Shown one piece after another: positions 18,544 to 28,301 of a DNA stretch of 64,000 bases (positions are counted from its first letter, which is position 1; every line of letters starts with the position of its first letter). The stretch is from Limoniibacter endophyticus (lineage in GTDB: Bacteria > Pseudomonadota > Alphaproteobacteria > Rhizobiales > Rhizobiaceae): assembly GCF_014652835.1 (NCBI RefSeq), contig NZ_BMZO01000003.1, forward strand, positions 248,001 through 312,000. The letters are read 5' to 3'. The notes under the pieces are model-generated. The model saw only the letters and a list, made by a program, of their open reading frames with translations. It searched no databases and was not told where the DNA came from. The translations under genes were made by a program, and so were the position numbers.

Positions 18544-18640
18544 TTTCATTGTAATGCGCCGACTAGCGCTTGCGGCATCGGAGTGCTAAGGCGCAACTTT
18601 GATATGATGCAAATGCCCCATTGCTCAGGATTAGAACACC

Positions 18641-19549
18641 ATGACCCGGATCATCGATGGCAAGGCGGTTGCCGCTAACGTAGTCGAACAAGTGAAAGAT
18701 CACACGGCACTTTTCAAACAGGACACGGATCGGGTGCCAGGCCTGGCAGTCGTCCTGGTCGGTGAAGATCCGGCGAGTCAGGTCTATATCGCCTCCAAGA
18801 GCAAGAAAGCCGAGGAATGCGGCTTTCATTCCGTGCAGCACACGCTCGACGCCGATACATCCCAAGATGATCTCCTGGTGCTTATCGAGACGCTGAATGC
18901 CGATGAAGCCATTGACGGTATTCTTGTACAGCTTCCGCTTCCCGAACAGATTGATGCCGGCAAGGTCATTCAGACGATTGCGCCGGAGAAGGATGTCGAC
19001 GGCTTTCATTTCAGCAATGTCGGCAAGCTGACGACCGGAGAATTGGGCACAGGTTTCGTTCCGTGCACACCGGCCGGGTCCATGCTGCTGATTGAGATGA
19101 TCCACGGCAAGGACCTCTCCGGTCTGGACGCTGTCGTTGTCGGCCGCTCCAACATTGTCGGCAAGCCGATGGCGAGTCTGCTGTTGGCGGCCAATGCGAC
19201 AGTAACGATTGCGCATTCCAGGACGCGTGACCTGCCGGAGCTTTGCCGCACCGCCGACATACTCGTAGCAGCAGTCGGTCGTCCCCAAATGATCAAGGGC
19301 GAGTGGATCAAGGAAGGTGCGACCGTCATCGACGTTGGTATCAATCGCGTTCCCGCCCCCGAAAAAGGTGAAGGCAAAACGCGCCTCGTCGGCGACGTCG
19401 ATTTCACTAGCGCAAAGGACGAGGCCGCAGCGATTACACCTGTTCCGGGTGGCGTTGGGCCAATGACAATTGCGCTTCTGATGGCAAACACGCTGCGCAG
19501 TGCGTATTTGCGCGCCGGCAAGGGTACACCGAATATAACCGTCGGTTGA
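18641..19549 (+). CDS. folD: Bifunctional methylenetetrahydrofolate dehydrogenase/cyclohydrolase
   Basis: FolD interconverts 5,10-methylene-THF, methenyl-THF and 10-formyl-THF. The 302-residue product carries [13 protein letters not shown] with the catalytic lysine (YxxxK), [14 protein letters not shown] (about 88-101), [15 protein letters not shown] (NADP binding) and the C-terminal [13 protein letters not shown]. Length is normal. It stands as a single gene between the polysaccharide locus and an orphan PAS gene. Cytoplasmic. Confidence 0.96.
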   Translation: MTRIIDGKAVAANVVEQVKDHTALFKQDTDRVPGLAVVLVGEDPASQVYIASKSKKAEECGFHSVQHTLDADTSQDDLLVLIETLNADEAIDGILVQLPLPEQIDAGKVIQTIAPEKDVDGFHFSNVGKLTTGELGTGFVPCTPAGSMLLIEMIHGKDLSGLDAVVVGRSNIVGKPMASLLLAANATVTIAHSRTRDLPELCRTADILVAAVGRPQMIKGEWIKEGATVIDVGINRVPAPEKGEGKTRLVGDVDFTSAKDEAAAITPVPGGVGPMTIALLMANTLRSAYLRAGKGTPNITVG

Positions 19550-19701
19550 GTTTCGTGTCTGCGTAACGTTAGTCACGCAACTTTAAAGACGTTGAGGCTG
19601 GATTTCCGTAAGGTAAGGTACGCGGGTGAGGAGACGCTCGGTACTAAAATAAATCAGTATAATTAGCCACATGCTGTTCGCTGTAGAGGGGATACAGTCA
19701 G

Positions 19702-20256
19702 ATGTGGACGAAATCAGCCGGAGCAAACATGAGGACAGCGTTCAAGGAGCTAACGCAACTCCGCACCGCGGAACAATATTTGGAGCCTGGCTTCTTCAGC
19801 TGGGATCTAGCTCAAGGGAAGATCTACGCTGACGGGAATACGGCCGACATATTCGGTCATGATCTTTCACTATCGGCAAGCGGACTGTCTCTGGAGCACT
19901 ATCTGGACCGGGTCCATCCCGAACACCGGGGCAGAATGGCTCGCTCCATTGCAGATACGCTGATGCACGGAGTGCCATATCACGAGACTTATCCAGTGCA
20001 GAGGGGCGACGATTTTTATCACGATGTTACGGTGATCGGCCGGTGTTTCAGAACAACCGAAGGTGTACCGTTGCATTGTTCCGGCGTTGTCATTCCCCAC
20101 GCGGAAGACAGGAAGGATACTGACCAGATACTGGTACATTGTCTTGCCGTCTATGATCTGGCGATCACAAGCGGCAATGAACGATTGGCCAATCAGATGC
20201 TGGCCGTCTTGGCATCCGTCAACGATATGAGCGCAGCAACAGGCCGCCTGCAATAG
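19702..20256 (+). CDS. Orphan single-PAS-domain protein
   Basis: A 184-residue protein with one PAS_3-like domain (about 25-130): FFSWDLAQGKIYADGNTADIF, then LEHYLDRVHPEHRGRMARSI, the typical PAS helix-loop ending, and a FHDV/GRCFRTTEG strand pair. There is no output domain after it; the C-terminal 50 residues are mostly helical (ILVHCLAVYDLAITSGNERLANQML), possibly a dimer or partner-binding helix. No operon partner is close. It may be a stand-alone sensor that binds a kinase or other protein, but this is inference. Confidence 0.7.
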   Translation: MWTKSAGANMRTAFKELTQLRTAEQYLEPGFFSWDLAQGKIYADGNTADIFGHDLSLSASGLSLEHYLDRVHPEHRGRMARSIADTLMHGVPYHETYPVQRGDDFYHDVTVIGRCFRTTEGVPLHCSGVVIPHAEDRKDTDQILVHCLAVYDLAITSGNERLANQMLAVLASVNDMSAATGRLQ

Positions 20257-20303
20257 CCGTATATGGAGGTGAGGGCCGCGGGGAGCGCCCCTCAATTATC
20301 TCA

Positions 20304-22127
20304 TCACGCTGGCTCGAACGTATGCGCTCCCTGGTCGGCGCGTCCTGCCAGATGCCGGAAGCCGGCAAATAATTCGCGTCCCATGCCGAAAGTGTTCGCG
20401 GTCAGGTCGGCTTTTGCTAGCGGACGGGTAGCAAATTCTTCTGCCGGCACCAGAACCTCCAAAGTACCCTTTTCGGCGTCGAGCCGAACCATGTCACCAT
20501 TCTGAATACGTCCGATAGCACCGCCTTCCGCGGCTTCCGGCGTAACATGGATGGCGGCCGGTACCTTGCCTGAAGCGCCCGACATGCGGCCATCGGTGAC
20601 GAGTGCGACATGGAAACCGCGATCCTGCAGAATGCCGAGCTGCGGGGTTAGCTTGTGCAGTTCCGGCATGCCGTTGGCGGTCGGACCCTGGAAGCGCACG
20701 ACGGCGACGAAGTCTCTCTCCAGTTCCTTGGCCTTGAATGCGACCTGCAATTCTTCCTGACTGTGGAAGATCCGGGCGGGAGCCTCGACAAAACGATGTT
20801 CCGGTTTCACGGCAGAAATCTTGATGACTGACTGCCCTATATTGCCTTCAAGCAGCTTGAGGCCTCCGTTGGGCTGGAACGGCTTGTCGAAGGTGGTGAC
20901 GACCTTGTCGTTGCCGCTGACGGCGGGCGCAGCTTCGCGCACGACATTGCCGTCGCTACCGAGCTTTGCTTCGACAGTGTAGGAACGAAGTCCCTGGCCC
21001 CAACACGTCTGCACATCTTCATGCAGCAGACCGGCATCCAGCAATTCACGGATCATGAAGCCGAGTCCCCCAGCAGCGTGGAAATGGTTCACGTCGGCGA
21101 GGCCGTTCGGATAGACGCGGGCGAGCAGAGGCACGATTTCCGAGATGTCGGAGAAATCCTGCCAGGTGAGTTTGATACCCGCAACATTCGCCATGGCGAT
21201 GATATGGATCGTGTGATTGGTCGAACCGCCGGTGGCGTTCAAGCCGACGATGCCGTTGACGAAGGAGCGTTCGTCGATCATGCGCCCGACCGGCGTATAC
21301 TCATTGCCCTGTTGAGTAATGGCAAGCGCGCGCTTGGCAGCCTCGCGCGTCAGCGCGTCGCGCAGGGGAGTGCCGGGATTGACGAAGGACGCGCCCGGTA
21401 TGTGCAGGCCCATGATTTCCATCAGCATCTGGTTCGAATTGGCCGTTCCGTAGAAGGTGCAGGTGCCGGGACCGTGATAGGACTTCGATTCAGATTCCAG
21501 CAGTTCCGCGCGACCCACCTTACCCTCGGCGTAGAGCTGGCGCGTCTTGGCCTTTTCGTCATTGGTGATTCCGCTGGTCATCGGGCCCGCCGGAATGAAC
21601 ACTGCCGGAATATGTCCGAAGGTGAGGGCACCGATGATGAGGCCCGGGACGATCTTATCGCAGACACCGAGATAGACTGCCGCATCGAACATGTTGTGCG
21701 ACAGCCCGACTGCCGTTGAGAGCGCAATCACGTCGCGGGAGAAAAGCGACAACTCCATGCCGGCTTCGCCTTGCGTCACTCCATCACACATGGCTGGCAC
21801 GCCAGAGGCGACCTGCGCCACGCCACCGACCTCGCGCGCCGCTTCCTTTATCAGGGCAGGGAAGGTCTCGAATGGCTGATGCGCCGAGAGCATGTCATTA
21901 TAGGAGGTGATGATACCGAGATTGGGAACGGTGTCGCCGGAGAGCGCGGTCTTGTCATGCACAGAGCAGGCGGCAAATCCGTGTGCCAGATTGGAGCAGC
22001 CCAGCACCGCCCGGTTGACGCCTTTCCGTTCGGCCATCGCCAGACGTTCGAGATAGAGCTCGCGGCTCGGCTTCGAACGCTCGATGATGCGCTGGGTGAT
22101 GGCGTGGAGTTCGTTGGCGACACTCAT
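20304..22127 (-). CDS. edd: Phosphogluconate dehydratase
   Basis: Edd dehydrates 6-phosphogluconate to KDPG in the Entner-Doudoroff pathway. The 607-residue protein is of IlvD/Edd length, with the motif [17 protein letters not shown] (about 54-70), the iron-sulfur cysteine region [40 protein letters not shown] (about 214-233) and [18 protein letters not shown] (about 510-527). It is the last gene of zwf-pgl-edd, about 50 bases after pgl. Confidence 0.97.
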   Translation of the reverse strand: MSVANELHAITQRIIERSKPSRELYLERLAMAERKGVNRAVLGCSNLAHGFAACSVHDKTALSGDTVPNLGIITSYNDMLSAHQPFETFPALIKEAAREVGGVAQVASGVPAMCDGVTQGEAGMELSLFSRDVIALSTAVGLSHNMFDAAVYLGVCDKIVPGLIIGALTFGHIPAVFIPAGPMTSGITNDEKAKTRQLYAEGKVGRAELLESESKSYHGPGTCTFYGTANSNQMLMEIMGLHIPGASFVNPGTPLRDALTREAAKRALAITQQGNEYTPVGRMIDERSFVNGIVGLNATGGSTNHTIHIIAMANVAGIKLTWQDFSDISEIVPLLARVYPNGLADVNHFHAAGGLGFMIRELLDAGLLHEDVQTCWGQGLRSYTVEAKLGSDGNVVREAAPAVSGNDKVVTTFDKPFQPNGGLKLLEGNIGQSVIKISAVKPEHRFVEAPARIFHSQEELQVAFKAKELERDFVAVVRFQGPTANGMPELHKLTPQLGILQDRGFHVALVTDGRMSGASGKVPAAIHVTPEAAEGGAIGRIQNGDMVRLDAEKGTLEVLVPAEEFATRPLAKADLTANTFGMGRELFAGFRHLAGRADQGAHTFEPA

Positions 22128-22179
22128 GGCTTTTCATCCTCATTTCGCAAATTTCCGACGGGCGGGGAGATTGCTTCCG

Positions 22180-22893
22180 TCAGGGAGCCCAATAGATATG
22201 GGGCGTCGTGGTAGCCGCGTCGAGGACGCGGCGGGTTGGTGTTCGGCTGAACTCGGGCCCGAGTTCGCCAAGCGTCTCCTCAAGTACGTCACGCTTGTTC
22301 TCGCCTTCGATGTGGAGGGCAAGGAAGGAGGCGGAAACGATAGCCGGAAGCGACAGCGTCAAACGCGGTTCCCCGGCACTCTGCGCCTGCACCGGAAGAA
22401 CGCGCTCACTCGTGGACGGATCGAGGAGCATCTCCAGCGTGGTAGCATCGGGGAAGAAGGAAGCGGTGTGTCCATCCAGGCCCATACCGAGGACAACGAC
22501 ATCCAGGGGCCAATCAAACTTCCCAACTTCGCCACTCGAACGCGCAGCTGCTTCTTCGACGCGCGCCGTATCGTGGTAAAGCGGTACGAACCGAACCTCG
22601 GCAGCTGCGTTCTTCAGTAGCTTCTCTTTAACCAGCTTCGCGTTGGAACGCTCGTGGCTTTCCGGTACGAAGCGTTCATCGACGAGCGTTACCGTGATCT
22701 TCTGCCAATCAATTGCCGCGTATGACAGCTGCTCGAAGAACAAGGCGGGGGTCGATCCACCGGACACTGCCAGCGTCGCGCCGCCTCTGCTTTCGATCGC
22801 ATTTTGCAGCCGCTCCGCCACGTCTGACGCGAGCCTTTCGGCTAGATGGTCGCGTTGTTCGTAAAGGTGCCAGTCGAGATCGGTTATGTTCAT
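22180..22893 (-). CDS. pgl: 6-phosphogluconolactonase
   Basis: Pgl hydrolyses 6-phosphoglucono-1,5-lactone. The 237-residue DevB-type protein contains ATLAVSGGSTPALFFEQL (about 38-55), VTLVDERFVPESHERSN (about 68-84) and DVVVLGMGLDGHTASFFP (about 131-148). ATG 22893 was chosen; the codon two triplets upstream is TTG and lies next to the zwf stop. It sits two bases after zwf and feeds Edd. Confidence 0.95.
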   Translation of the reverse strand: MNITDLDWHLYEQRDHLAERLASDVAERLQNAIESRGGATLAVSGGSTPALFFEQLSYAAIDWQKITVTLVDERFVPESHERSNAKLVKEKLLKNAAAEVRFVPLYHDTARVEEAAARSSGEVGKFDWPLDVVVLGMGLDGHTASFFPDATTLEMLLDPSTSERVLPVQAQSAGEPRLTLSLPAIVSASFLALHIEGENKRDVLEETLGELGPEFSRTPTRRVLDAATTTPHIYWAP

Positions 22894-22895
22894 CG

Positions 22896-24368
22896 TCAAG
22901 TGCTCTCATGCCAGGTGCGGCCGTCGCGCTCTATCAGGGCGATCGAGCCGGATGGCCCCCAGGTACCCGAAGTGTAGCCCTGCACATCCTGGACGCCATC
23001 GGACCATCCGCCGAGGATAGGATCTACGAAGCGCCAGGCGGCCTCGACTTCGTCCCGGCGCATGAAGAGCGTCTGGTTTCCGCGTACCACGTCCATGATG
23101 AGACGTTCATAGGCATCGGGGTTGCGGACGTTGAAGGCTGAGGCAAAGCTCATATCGAGCGGCACGTGGCGCAGGCGCATGCCGCCCGGCCCCGGGTCCT
23201 TGATCATCAGCCATTGCTTGACGCCCTCGTCCGGTTGCAGCCGGATGACCAATTGGTTGGCGACGATTTCGCCCGCATTATCGGCAAAGATCGAGTGCGG
23301 CACATGCTTGAATTGAATGACGATCTCCGAAACGCGTGAAGCAAGGCGCTTGCCGGTGCGTAGATAGAAGGGCACGCCCGCCCAGCGCCAATTGGCAATC
23401 TCCGCCTTCAGCGCAACAAAGGTTTCTGTCGTGCTGGCATCGTCTTCCAGTTCTTCCAGATAGCCCTTCACCGGACCGGTCGGAGCGGCGCCTGCCCGAT
23501 ACTGGCCGCGCACGGTAAGCTTGGGAACGTCATTGCCCTGGATAGGCTTGAGCGAACGCAGAACCTTAAGCTTTTCGTCCCGCACCGCATCCGCGCTCAT
23601 CGAGGCGGGCGGCTCCATGGCGACGAGGCAAAGCAGCTGCATTATATGATTCTGCACCATATCGCGCAGGGCGCCCGATTTGTCATAATAGCTGACGCGG
23701 CCTTCTAGTCCGACTGTTTCGGCCACGGTAATCTGCACGTGGTCAATATAAGTGGCATTCCACAACGGCTCGAAAAGCACGTTGGCAAAGCGCAACGCCA
23801 TCAGATTCTGCACTGTTTCCTTGCCGAGATAGTGGTCGATGCGAAATATCTGCCGCTCGTTGAAGACCTTGCCGATCTCGTCGTTGAGGCTCATCGCCGA
23901 TTCCAGATCGCGGCCGATCGGCTTCTCGACGATGATGCGGGTAGCGGGTGTAATCAGCTTGTTGGATTTCAGGTTGGTGGCAATGCTTCCAAACAGCGAA
24001 GGTGCCACCGCGAGATAGAAGGCGCGGATGCGTTTGGTTTCGCCCAGAGCCTTGCGAAGACCCGCAAAACCTTCGCCGGAAACGGCATCGATGGAAAGGT
24101 GCGTCAGTCGCTCCAGAAACGCCTTCAGTTCCTTGGCATCGACCTCTTCCTTCTTCACATGCTCCCTGATGGCGGCTTCCGCAAAGTTGCGATACTCCTT
24201 GTCGCTCATCTGCGTACGCGACGCGCCGATAATGCGCGTTGGCTCGGAGAATTGGCCGGCGACCTGGCGCTGGTAGAGTGCTGGAATGAGTTTGCGTTCA
24301 GCGAGATCGCCGGTGCCACCGAAAATGATGAAATCGAAAGGATCGACTGGAATTGTCTGGCTGGTCAT
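22896..24368 (-). CDS. zwf: Glucose-6-phosphate 1-dehydrogenase
   Basis: Zwf oxidises glucose 6-phosphate with NAD(P)+. The 490-residue protein opens DFIIFGGTGDLAERKLIPALY (nucleotide fold) and carries the active-site motif FRIDHYLGKETVQN (about 175-188) plus the RIIVEKPIGRDLESA segment. It is the first gene of zwf-pgl-edd; the promoter must lie in 24369-24559, shared with the divergent aldehyde dehydrogenase gene. Confidence 0.97.
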   Translation of the reverse strand: MTSQTIPVDPFDFIIFGGTGDLAERKLIPALYQRQVAGQFSEPTRIIGASRTQMSDKEYRNFAEAAIREHVKKEEVDAKELKAFLERLTHLSIDAVSGEGFAGLRKALGETKRIRAFYLAVAPSLFGSIATNLKSNKLITPATRIIVEKPIGRDLESAMSLNDEIGKVFNERQIFRIDHYLGKETVQNLMALRFANVLFEPLWNATYIDHVQITVAETVGLEGRVSYYDKSGALRDMVQNHIMQLLCLVAMEPPASMSADAVRDEKLKVLRSLKPIQGNDVPKLTVRGQYRAGAAPTGPVKGYLEELEDDASTTETFVALKAEIANWRWAGVPFYLRTGKRLASRVSEIVIQFKHVPHSIFADNAGEIVANQLVIRLQPDEGVKQWLMIKDPGPGGMRLRHVPLDMSFASAFNVRNPDAYERLIMDVVRGNQTLFMRRDEVEAAWRFVDPILGGWSDGVQDVQGYTSGTWGPSGSIALIERDGRTWHEST

Positions 24369-24559
24369 TACCTACCCATCATATGAAGACCGCTAAGATT
24401 TTTCTCTATGCTAATCGGTTTAAAATTACCAGTGCCTGTCATTAGGTCAAGAAACAATCCGGCAGCAGCTTGACAGCGCCGCATGACAGGCCTTTGTCTC
24501 CATGCGACAATGACGCAATCTTACGATGGTTGCAAAACGAGTTTTGGGAGGGGTCATTC
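24369..24559. promoter_or_regulatory. Divergent promoter region between zwf and aldehyde dehydrogenase, with inverted repeat
   Basis: The 190-base gap serves zwf to the left and the aldehyde dehydrogenase to the right. It contains a 9-base inverted repeat, GCCTGTCAT at 24434-24442 and ATGACAGGC at 24483-24491, with 40 bases between arms. A GGGAGGGG ribosome site precedes the dehydrogenase ATG. No regulator gene is adjacent, so what binds here is not known. Confidence 0.45.
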
Positions 24560-26035
24560 ATGACATTGCATATTTCGCAGACAGTGGCGGAGGGCATCGC
24601 CTTCAACCAGCTGATCGACGGCAGGAGCGTTGAGGCTCTGTCCGGCAAGCGGATTGATGTGCTGTGTCCATCGGACGGCAAGGTTTTTGCTTCCATTCCA
24701 CAAGCAGGCGCGGCTGATGTCGATCTTGCCGTAAAGGCTGCCCGCAAGGCGTTCGAGGACGGTCCGTGGAGCCGCATGCCTGCCGTCGAGCGCGGCCGGG
24801 CGCTGACGCGCCTTTCCTTCCTTATCGAAGGTGCAGGCGAGGAACTGGCGGCGCTGGAATCACGCGACACCGGAAAGCCGCTGCGCCAGGGTAAGGCGGA
24901 CGTGACAGCGACGATGCGTTATTATGAATTTTATGGCGGTGCCGCCGACAAGATTCACGGCGACACGATTCCCTTCCTGGAGGGTTATACAGCTCTGACG
25001 CTGCGTGAACCGCACGGCGTCGTCGCCGGGATTATTCCCTGGAACTATCCGCTGCAGATCATGGCGCGTGTCGTGGGTGCAGCACTTGCTATGGGAAATA
25101 CGCTGGTGATTAAGCCAGCGGAGGACGCGTCGCTGACGGCTATCCGTGTTGCCGAACTGGCGCTCGAAGCGGGCATTCCGGCAGGTGTTCTTAACGTCGT
25201 GACCGGTTATGGCGCAGAGGCGGGTGCAGCGCTTTCTGCTCATCCAGACGTTGATTACGTGACTTTCACCGGTTCGACAGGCACCGGAACTGCAATCCAG
25301 CAGGCGGCAGCCACACATAATCGAGGCGTGACGATGGAACTTGGCGGCAAGTCGCCGCAGATCGTCTTTGCAGACGCTGATATTGAGGCGGCACTGCCGG
25401 TTCTGGTCAATGCGATCATCCAGAATGGCGGCCAGACCTGCTCGGCGGGCAGCCGCATTCTCATAGAACGATCGATCTTCGATGCGGTCGCCAATGCGCT
25501 GGCTGACCGCTTCGCCAAGCTGACTGCGGATGCGCATTACGCCGATGGCGATCTGGGCCCGTTGATCAACGCCAAACAGGCGGATCGCGTCGCCGGGTTG
25601 GTCGCTGACGCAGAAGCCAATGGGGCGTCGGTCATCGCTCGCGGGTCAATTGCCGAAAGTGCACCGGAAGGCGGTTTTTATCACGCGCCGGTGCTGTTTG
25701 GTGCGCTTGACCCAAAGGCCGGCATTGCGCAGGCGGAAGTGTTCGGTCCGGTCCTGACCCTTTTTGCCTTTGGTGACGAGCAGGAAGCAGTTCGCCTGGC
25801 CAACGCCACCGATTACGGCCTCGTCGCCGGCGTATGGACGAGGGATGGCGCGCGTCAACATCGCGTCGCCAAGCGTGTTCGCGCCGGTCAGGTCTTCGTC
25901 AATGGCTACGGGGCGGGTGGAGGCATTGAATTGCCTTTCGGCGGGTTCAAGCGCTCAGGACATGGACGTGAGAAGGGCTTCGAGGCGCTCTATGACATGT
26001 CCGCTACCAAAACGGTTGTCTTCAAGCACGATTGA
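24560..26035 (+). CDS. Aldehyde dehydrogenase (PuuC/betaine-aldehyde-dehydrogenase-like)
   Basis: A 491-residue NAD(P)-dependent aldehyde dehydrogenase. Start ATG 24560 follows GGGAGGGG. Motifs are GIIPWNYPLQIMA (about 155-167), FTGSTGTG (NAD binding), MELGGKSPQIVF with the general-base Glu, and the catalytic Cys in GGQTCSAGSR (about 290). With the PuuA- and PuuB-like genes nearby, oxidation of gamma-glutamyl-gamma-aminobutyraldehyde (PuuC role) is a sensible guess, but betaine aldehyde or another omega-aldehyde is equally possible from sequence. Confidence 0.88.
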   Translation: MTLHISQTVAEGIAFNQLIDGRSVEALSGKRIDVLCPSDGKVFASIPQAGAADVDLAVKAARKAFEDGPWSRMPAVERGRALTRLSFLIEGAGEELAALESRDTGKPLRQGKADVTATMRYYEFYGGAADKIHGDTIPFLEGYTALTLREPHGVVAGIIPWNYPLQIMARVVGAALAMGNTLVIKPAEDASLTAIRVAELALEAGIPAGVLNVVTGYGAEAGAALSAHPDVDYVTFTGSTGTGTAIQQAAATHNRGVTMELGGKSPQIVFADADIEAALPVLVNAIIQNGGQTCSAGSRILIERSIFDAVANALADRFAKLTADAHYADGDLGPLINAKQADRVAGLVADAEANGASVIARGSIAESAPEGGFYHAPVLFGALDPKAGIAQAEVFGPVLTLFAFGDEQEAVRLANATDYGLVAGVWTRDGARQHRVAKRVRAGQVFVNGYGAGGGIELPFGGFKRSGHGREKGFEALYDMSATKTVVFKHD

Positions 26036-26113
26036 TCGAGAAGCCAAGTGAGGCTCGGACGTGCCGCAGCTTTGCGGTACGCAGGAAACTGTTGAAAATC
26101 AGGGAGTGAGAAT

Positions 26114-26863
26114 ATGGGGCGTCTTGAGGGCAAGGTTGCCATCGTCACGGGTGCGGCATCGGGTTTCGGTGAGGGCATGGCCAAACGGTTCGCACAGGAA
26201 GGTGCGAAAGTCATCGTCGCGGACCTGAATGCTAAGGGCGCCGAACGCGTTGCCGGCGAAATCGGCGATGCTGCCGTCGCGGTCACCGTTGATGTTTCGC
26301 AGAAGAGCCAGATCGATGCCATGGTCGAAACGGCAATGGAGAAGTTCGGCCGCGTCGATGCGATGATCAATAATGCCGGCTATACCTACCCCAATGGTGA
26401 CATGCTGGCGATCGATGAAACGACCTTCGATCTGATCTACGCCGTCAACATGAAGGCGATCTATTATGCAGCCCTTGCGGTTGCGCCAATCATGGAGAAA
26501 CAGGGCGGTGGCTCGATTCTGACGACAGCCTCCACCGCGGGTCTGCGTCCTCGCCCGGGCCTGACCTGGTATAATGCCTCAAAGGGCTGGACGATTACCG
26601 CGACCAAGTCGATGGCCGTGGAACTGGCGCCGAAGAATATTCGCGTCAACTGCCTTTGCCCGGTAGCAGGCGAAACCGGCATGTTGTCGCAGTTCATGGG
26701 CGAGGATACCCCGGAAAAGCGTGCCCAGTTCCGCGCTTCGATTCCTTTGGGCCGTCTTTCCACCCCGCTCGACATCGCCAATGCCGCGCTCTGGCTGATT
26801 TCCAGCGAGGCCGAGTTCATCACCGGCGTCGCGCTGGAAGTCGATGGCGGGCGGTGTATCTGA
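26114..26863 (+). CDS. Short-chain dehydrogenase/reductase
   Basis: A 249-residue classical SDR. It has the cofactor motif TGAASGFG (about 12-19), NNAG (about 86-89), the catalytic serine in STAGLRPRPG and the Tyr-Lys pair in WYNASKG (about 153-159), and the C-terminal GVALEVDGGR typical of the glucose-1-dehydrogenase-like subgroup. It follows the aldehyde dehydrogenase by 78 bases with its own GGGAGTGAG ribosome site and is likely cotranscribed. Substrate unknown. Confidence 0.88.
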   Translation: MGRLEGKVAIVTGAASGFGEGMAKRFAQEGAKVIVADLNAKGAERVAGEIGDAAVAVTVDVSQKSQIDAMVETAMEKFGRVDAMINNAGYTYPNGDMLAIDETTFDLIYAVNMKAIYYAALAVAPIMEKQGGGSILTTASTAGLRPRPGLTWYNASKGWTITATKSMAVELAPKNIRVNCLCPVAGETGMLSQFMGEDTPEKRAQFRASIPLGRLSTPLDIANAALWLISSEAEFITGVALEVDGGRCI

Positions 26864-26870
26864 TTTGAAG

Positions 26871-26897
26871 AAAGGGGCGGTCTCATGCCGCCTCTTT
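26871..26897. terminator. Bidirectional terminator between SDR and PuuB-like gene
   Basis: AAAGGGGCGG, a 7-base loop, and CCGCCTCTTT form a 10-pair stem with one wobble. It lies exactly between two convergent genes and ends in a short T run on each strand, so it can stop both. It overlaps the last codon of the minus-strand gene. Confidence 0.65.
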
Positions 26898-28191
26898 AGA
26901 ACCGATCTCTCAACGCATACCAGCTGAGTGCAAGGAAGAGCAGGGGTGCCCGAAAGCTGCGCCCACCCGGGAAAGCCGGAATTTTCAGCTCTTCCAGCAG
27001 CTTCAGCTGTTCGCGCTTGCCGCCCACCATATCGGCATAGAGTTTACCCACAAAATTAGCGAGCATGACGCCGTGACCGGAATAACCGCCCGCGGCAATC
27101 ACGTTCGGCATGACCTCCCGCACATAGGGCATGCGCGGGATGGTGATGCCGACATAGCCGCCCCAGGCATGTGTCATTTCAACCTTTTTCAGCGCCGGGT
27201 AAATTTCGGCAATCTGGCGGCGGATAGCGTCCTTGATATCTCCCGGCTCCGATACGCCATAGACTTCGCGTCCGCCGAAAAGCAGGCGGCCGTCTGACGA
27301 TTTGCGGAAATAGCGAACTACGAAACGCGAATCGTCAATAGACTCACCGCCTGGAATGACCGGAGAGGTGTCGCCCAGCGGCACTGTTGCGCCGATGAAC
27401 GAGCCGATGGGCATGATATGCGCCGCGCTCTTCGGTTCCAGTCCGTTGCCATGTGCATTCGTCGCGATCAGTGCTTTCTTAGCGGTGATGGTGCCGGAGG
27501 CCGTGCGGATTTTCACCTTCGCGTTTTCCGCGACAATACTGGTGGCTTTCGTGCCTTCGAAAAGCCTAGCGCCCGCCTGTGCGGCTACCCGTGCCGTGCC
27601 GATCACCAGCTTGAGTGGATGGATATGACCTGTACCGGTATCCCGAAGGCCACCGGCATAAGCTGATGACCCGAGCCGTTCCGCGGTTTCGGCCTGATCC
27701 ATGAAGCTGACATGGCGATAATTATAGCGTTCGGCCATAATATCGGAGTGCCGCTTGTAACCATCGACCAGCCGCGCCTTATGCGCCACCGAAAGCTGCC
27801 CGGGGCGGTAGTCCACCTCGATATTATGTGCTCGGGTGAAGGCATGCATATGTGCCTTCGCATCTTCCGCGAGGCCGAACAGGGCCTTGGTGCGTGTAAA
27901 TCCGAGCTTTGGTTCGAGCTCCTCAACCCATAAGCGTTGGCCGGTCCCCATCTGCCCGCCATTGCGGCCCGACGCGCCATCGCCCAATCGATGGGCTTCG
28001 ATCAGCGCAACCCGAGTGCCATCCATCGCCAGATGGGCAGCAGCGGAAAGGCCGGTAAAGCCGCCGCCAATGATGGCAATATCGACGTTCAAATCGCCAT
28101 CCAGCCGCGGGTAGGATGGACGCTCGCCAGCAGTATCCTCATACCAGGAATGTCCAGGAGAAATCGGGCTTTGATAGATGGTCGGGGACAC
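26896..28191 (-). CDS. puuB: FAD-dependent amine oxidoreductase, gamma-glutamylputrescine oxidase-like
   Basis: A 431-residue DAO-family flavoprotein. It starts at GTG 28191 (SPTIYQSPISPGHSWYEDTA), preceded by AAGG at seven bases; longer in-frame starts add an atypical N-terminus. The dinucleotide motif is VDIAIIGGGFTGLSAAAHLA (about 33-52), followed by the ASGRNGGQ segment typical of PuuB and related oxidases. In the Puu route it would oxidise gamma-glutamylputrescine to the aldehyde. It follows the PuuA-like gene by about 110 bases on the same strand. The substrate is inferred from context. Confidence 0.82.
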   Translation of the reverse strand: MSPTIYQSPISPGHSWYEDTAGERPSYPRLDGDLNVDIAIIGGGFTGLSAAAHLAMDGTRVALIEAHRLGDGASGRNGGQMGTGQRLWVEELEPKLGFTRTKALFGLAEDAKAHMHAFTRAHNIEVDYRPGQLSVAHKARLVDGYKRHSDIMAERYNYRHVSFMDQAETAERLGSSAYAGGLRDTGTGHIHPLKLVIGTARVAAQAGARLFEGTKATSIVAENAKVKIRTASGTITAKKALIATNAHGNGLEPKSAAHIMPIGSFIGATVPLGDTSPVIPGGESIDDSRFVVRYFRKSSDGRLLFGGREVYGVSEPGDIKDAIRRQIAEIYPALKKVEMTHAWGGYVGITIPRMPYVREVMPNVIAAGGYSGHGVMLANFVGKLYADMVGGKREQLKLLEELKIPAFPGGRSFRAPLLFLALSWYALRDRF

Positions 28192-28301
28192 GGAACAACC
28201 TTGGAAATCATGTGCCGGAAAGAAAAGGCCGTGAGCGCGAAGAGCGACCACAGCCGATAGTTTTCATTCATCCAATAAAGACGCAATGGCTTTTTGATGG
28301 C

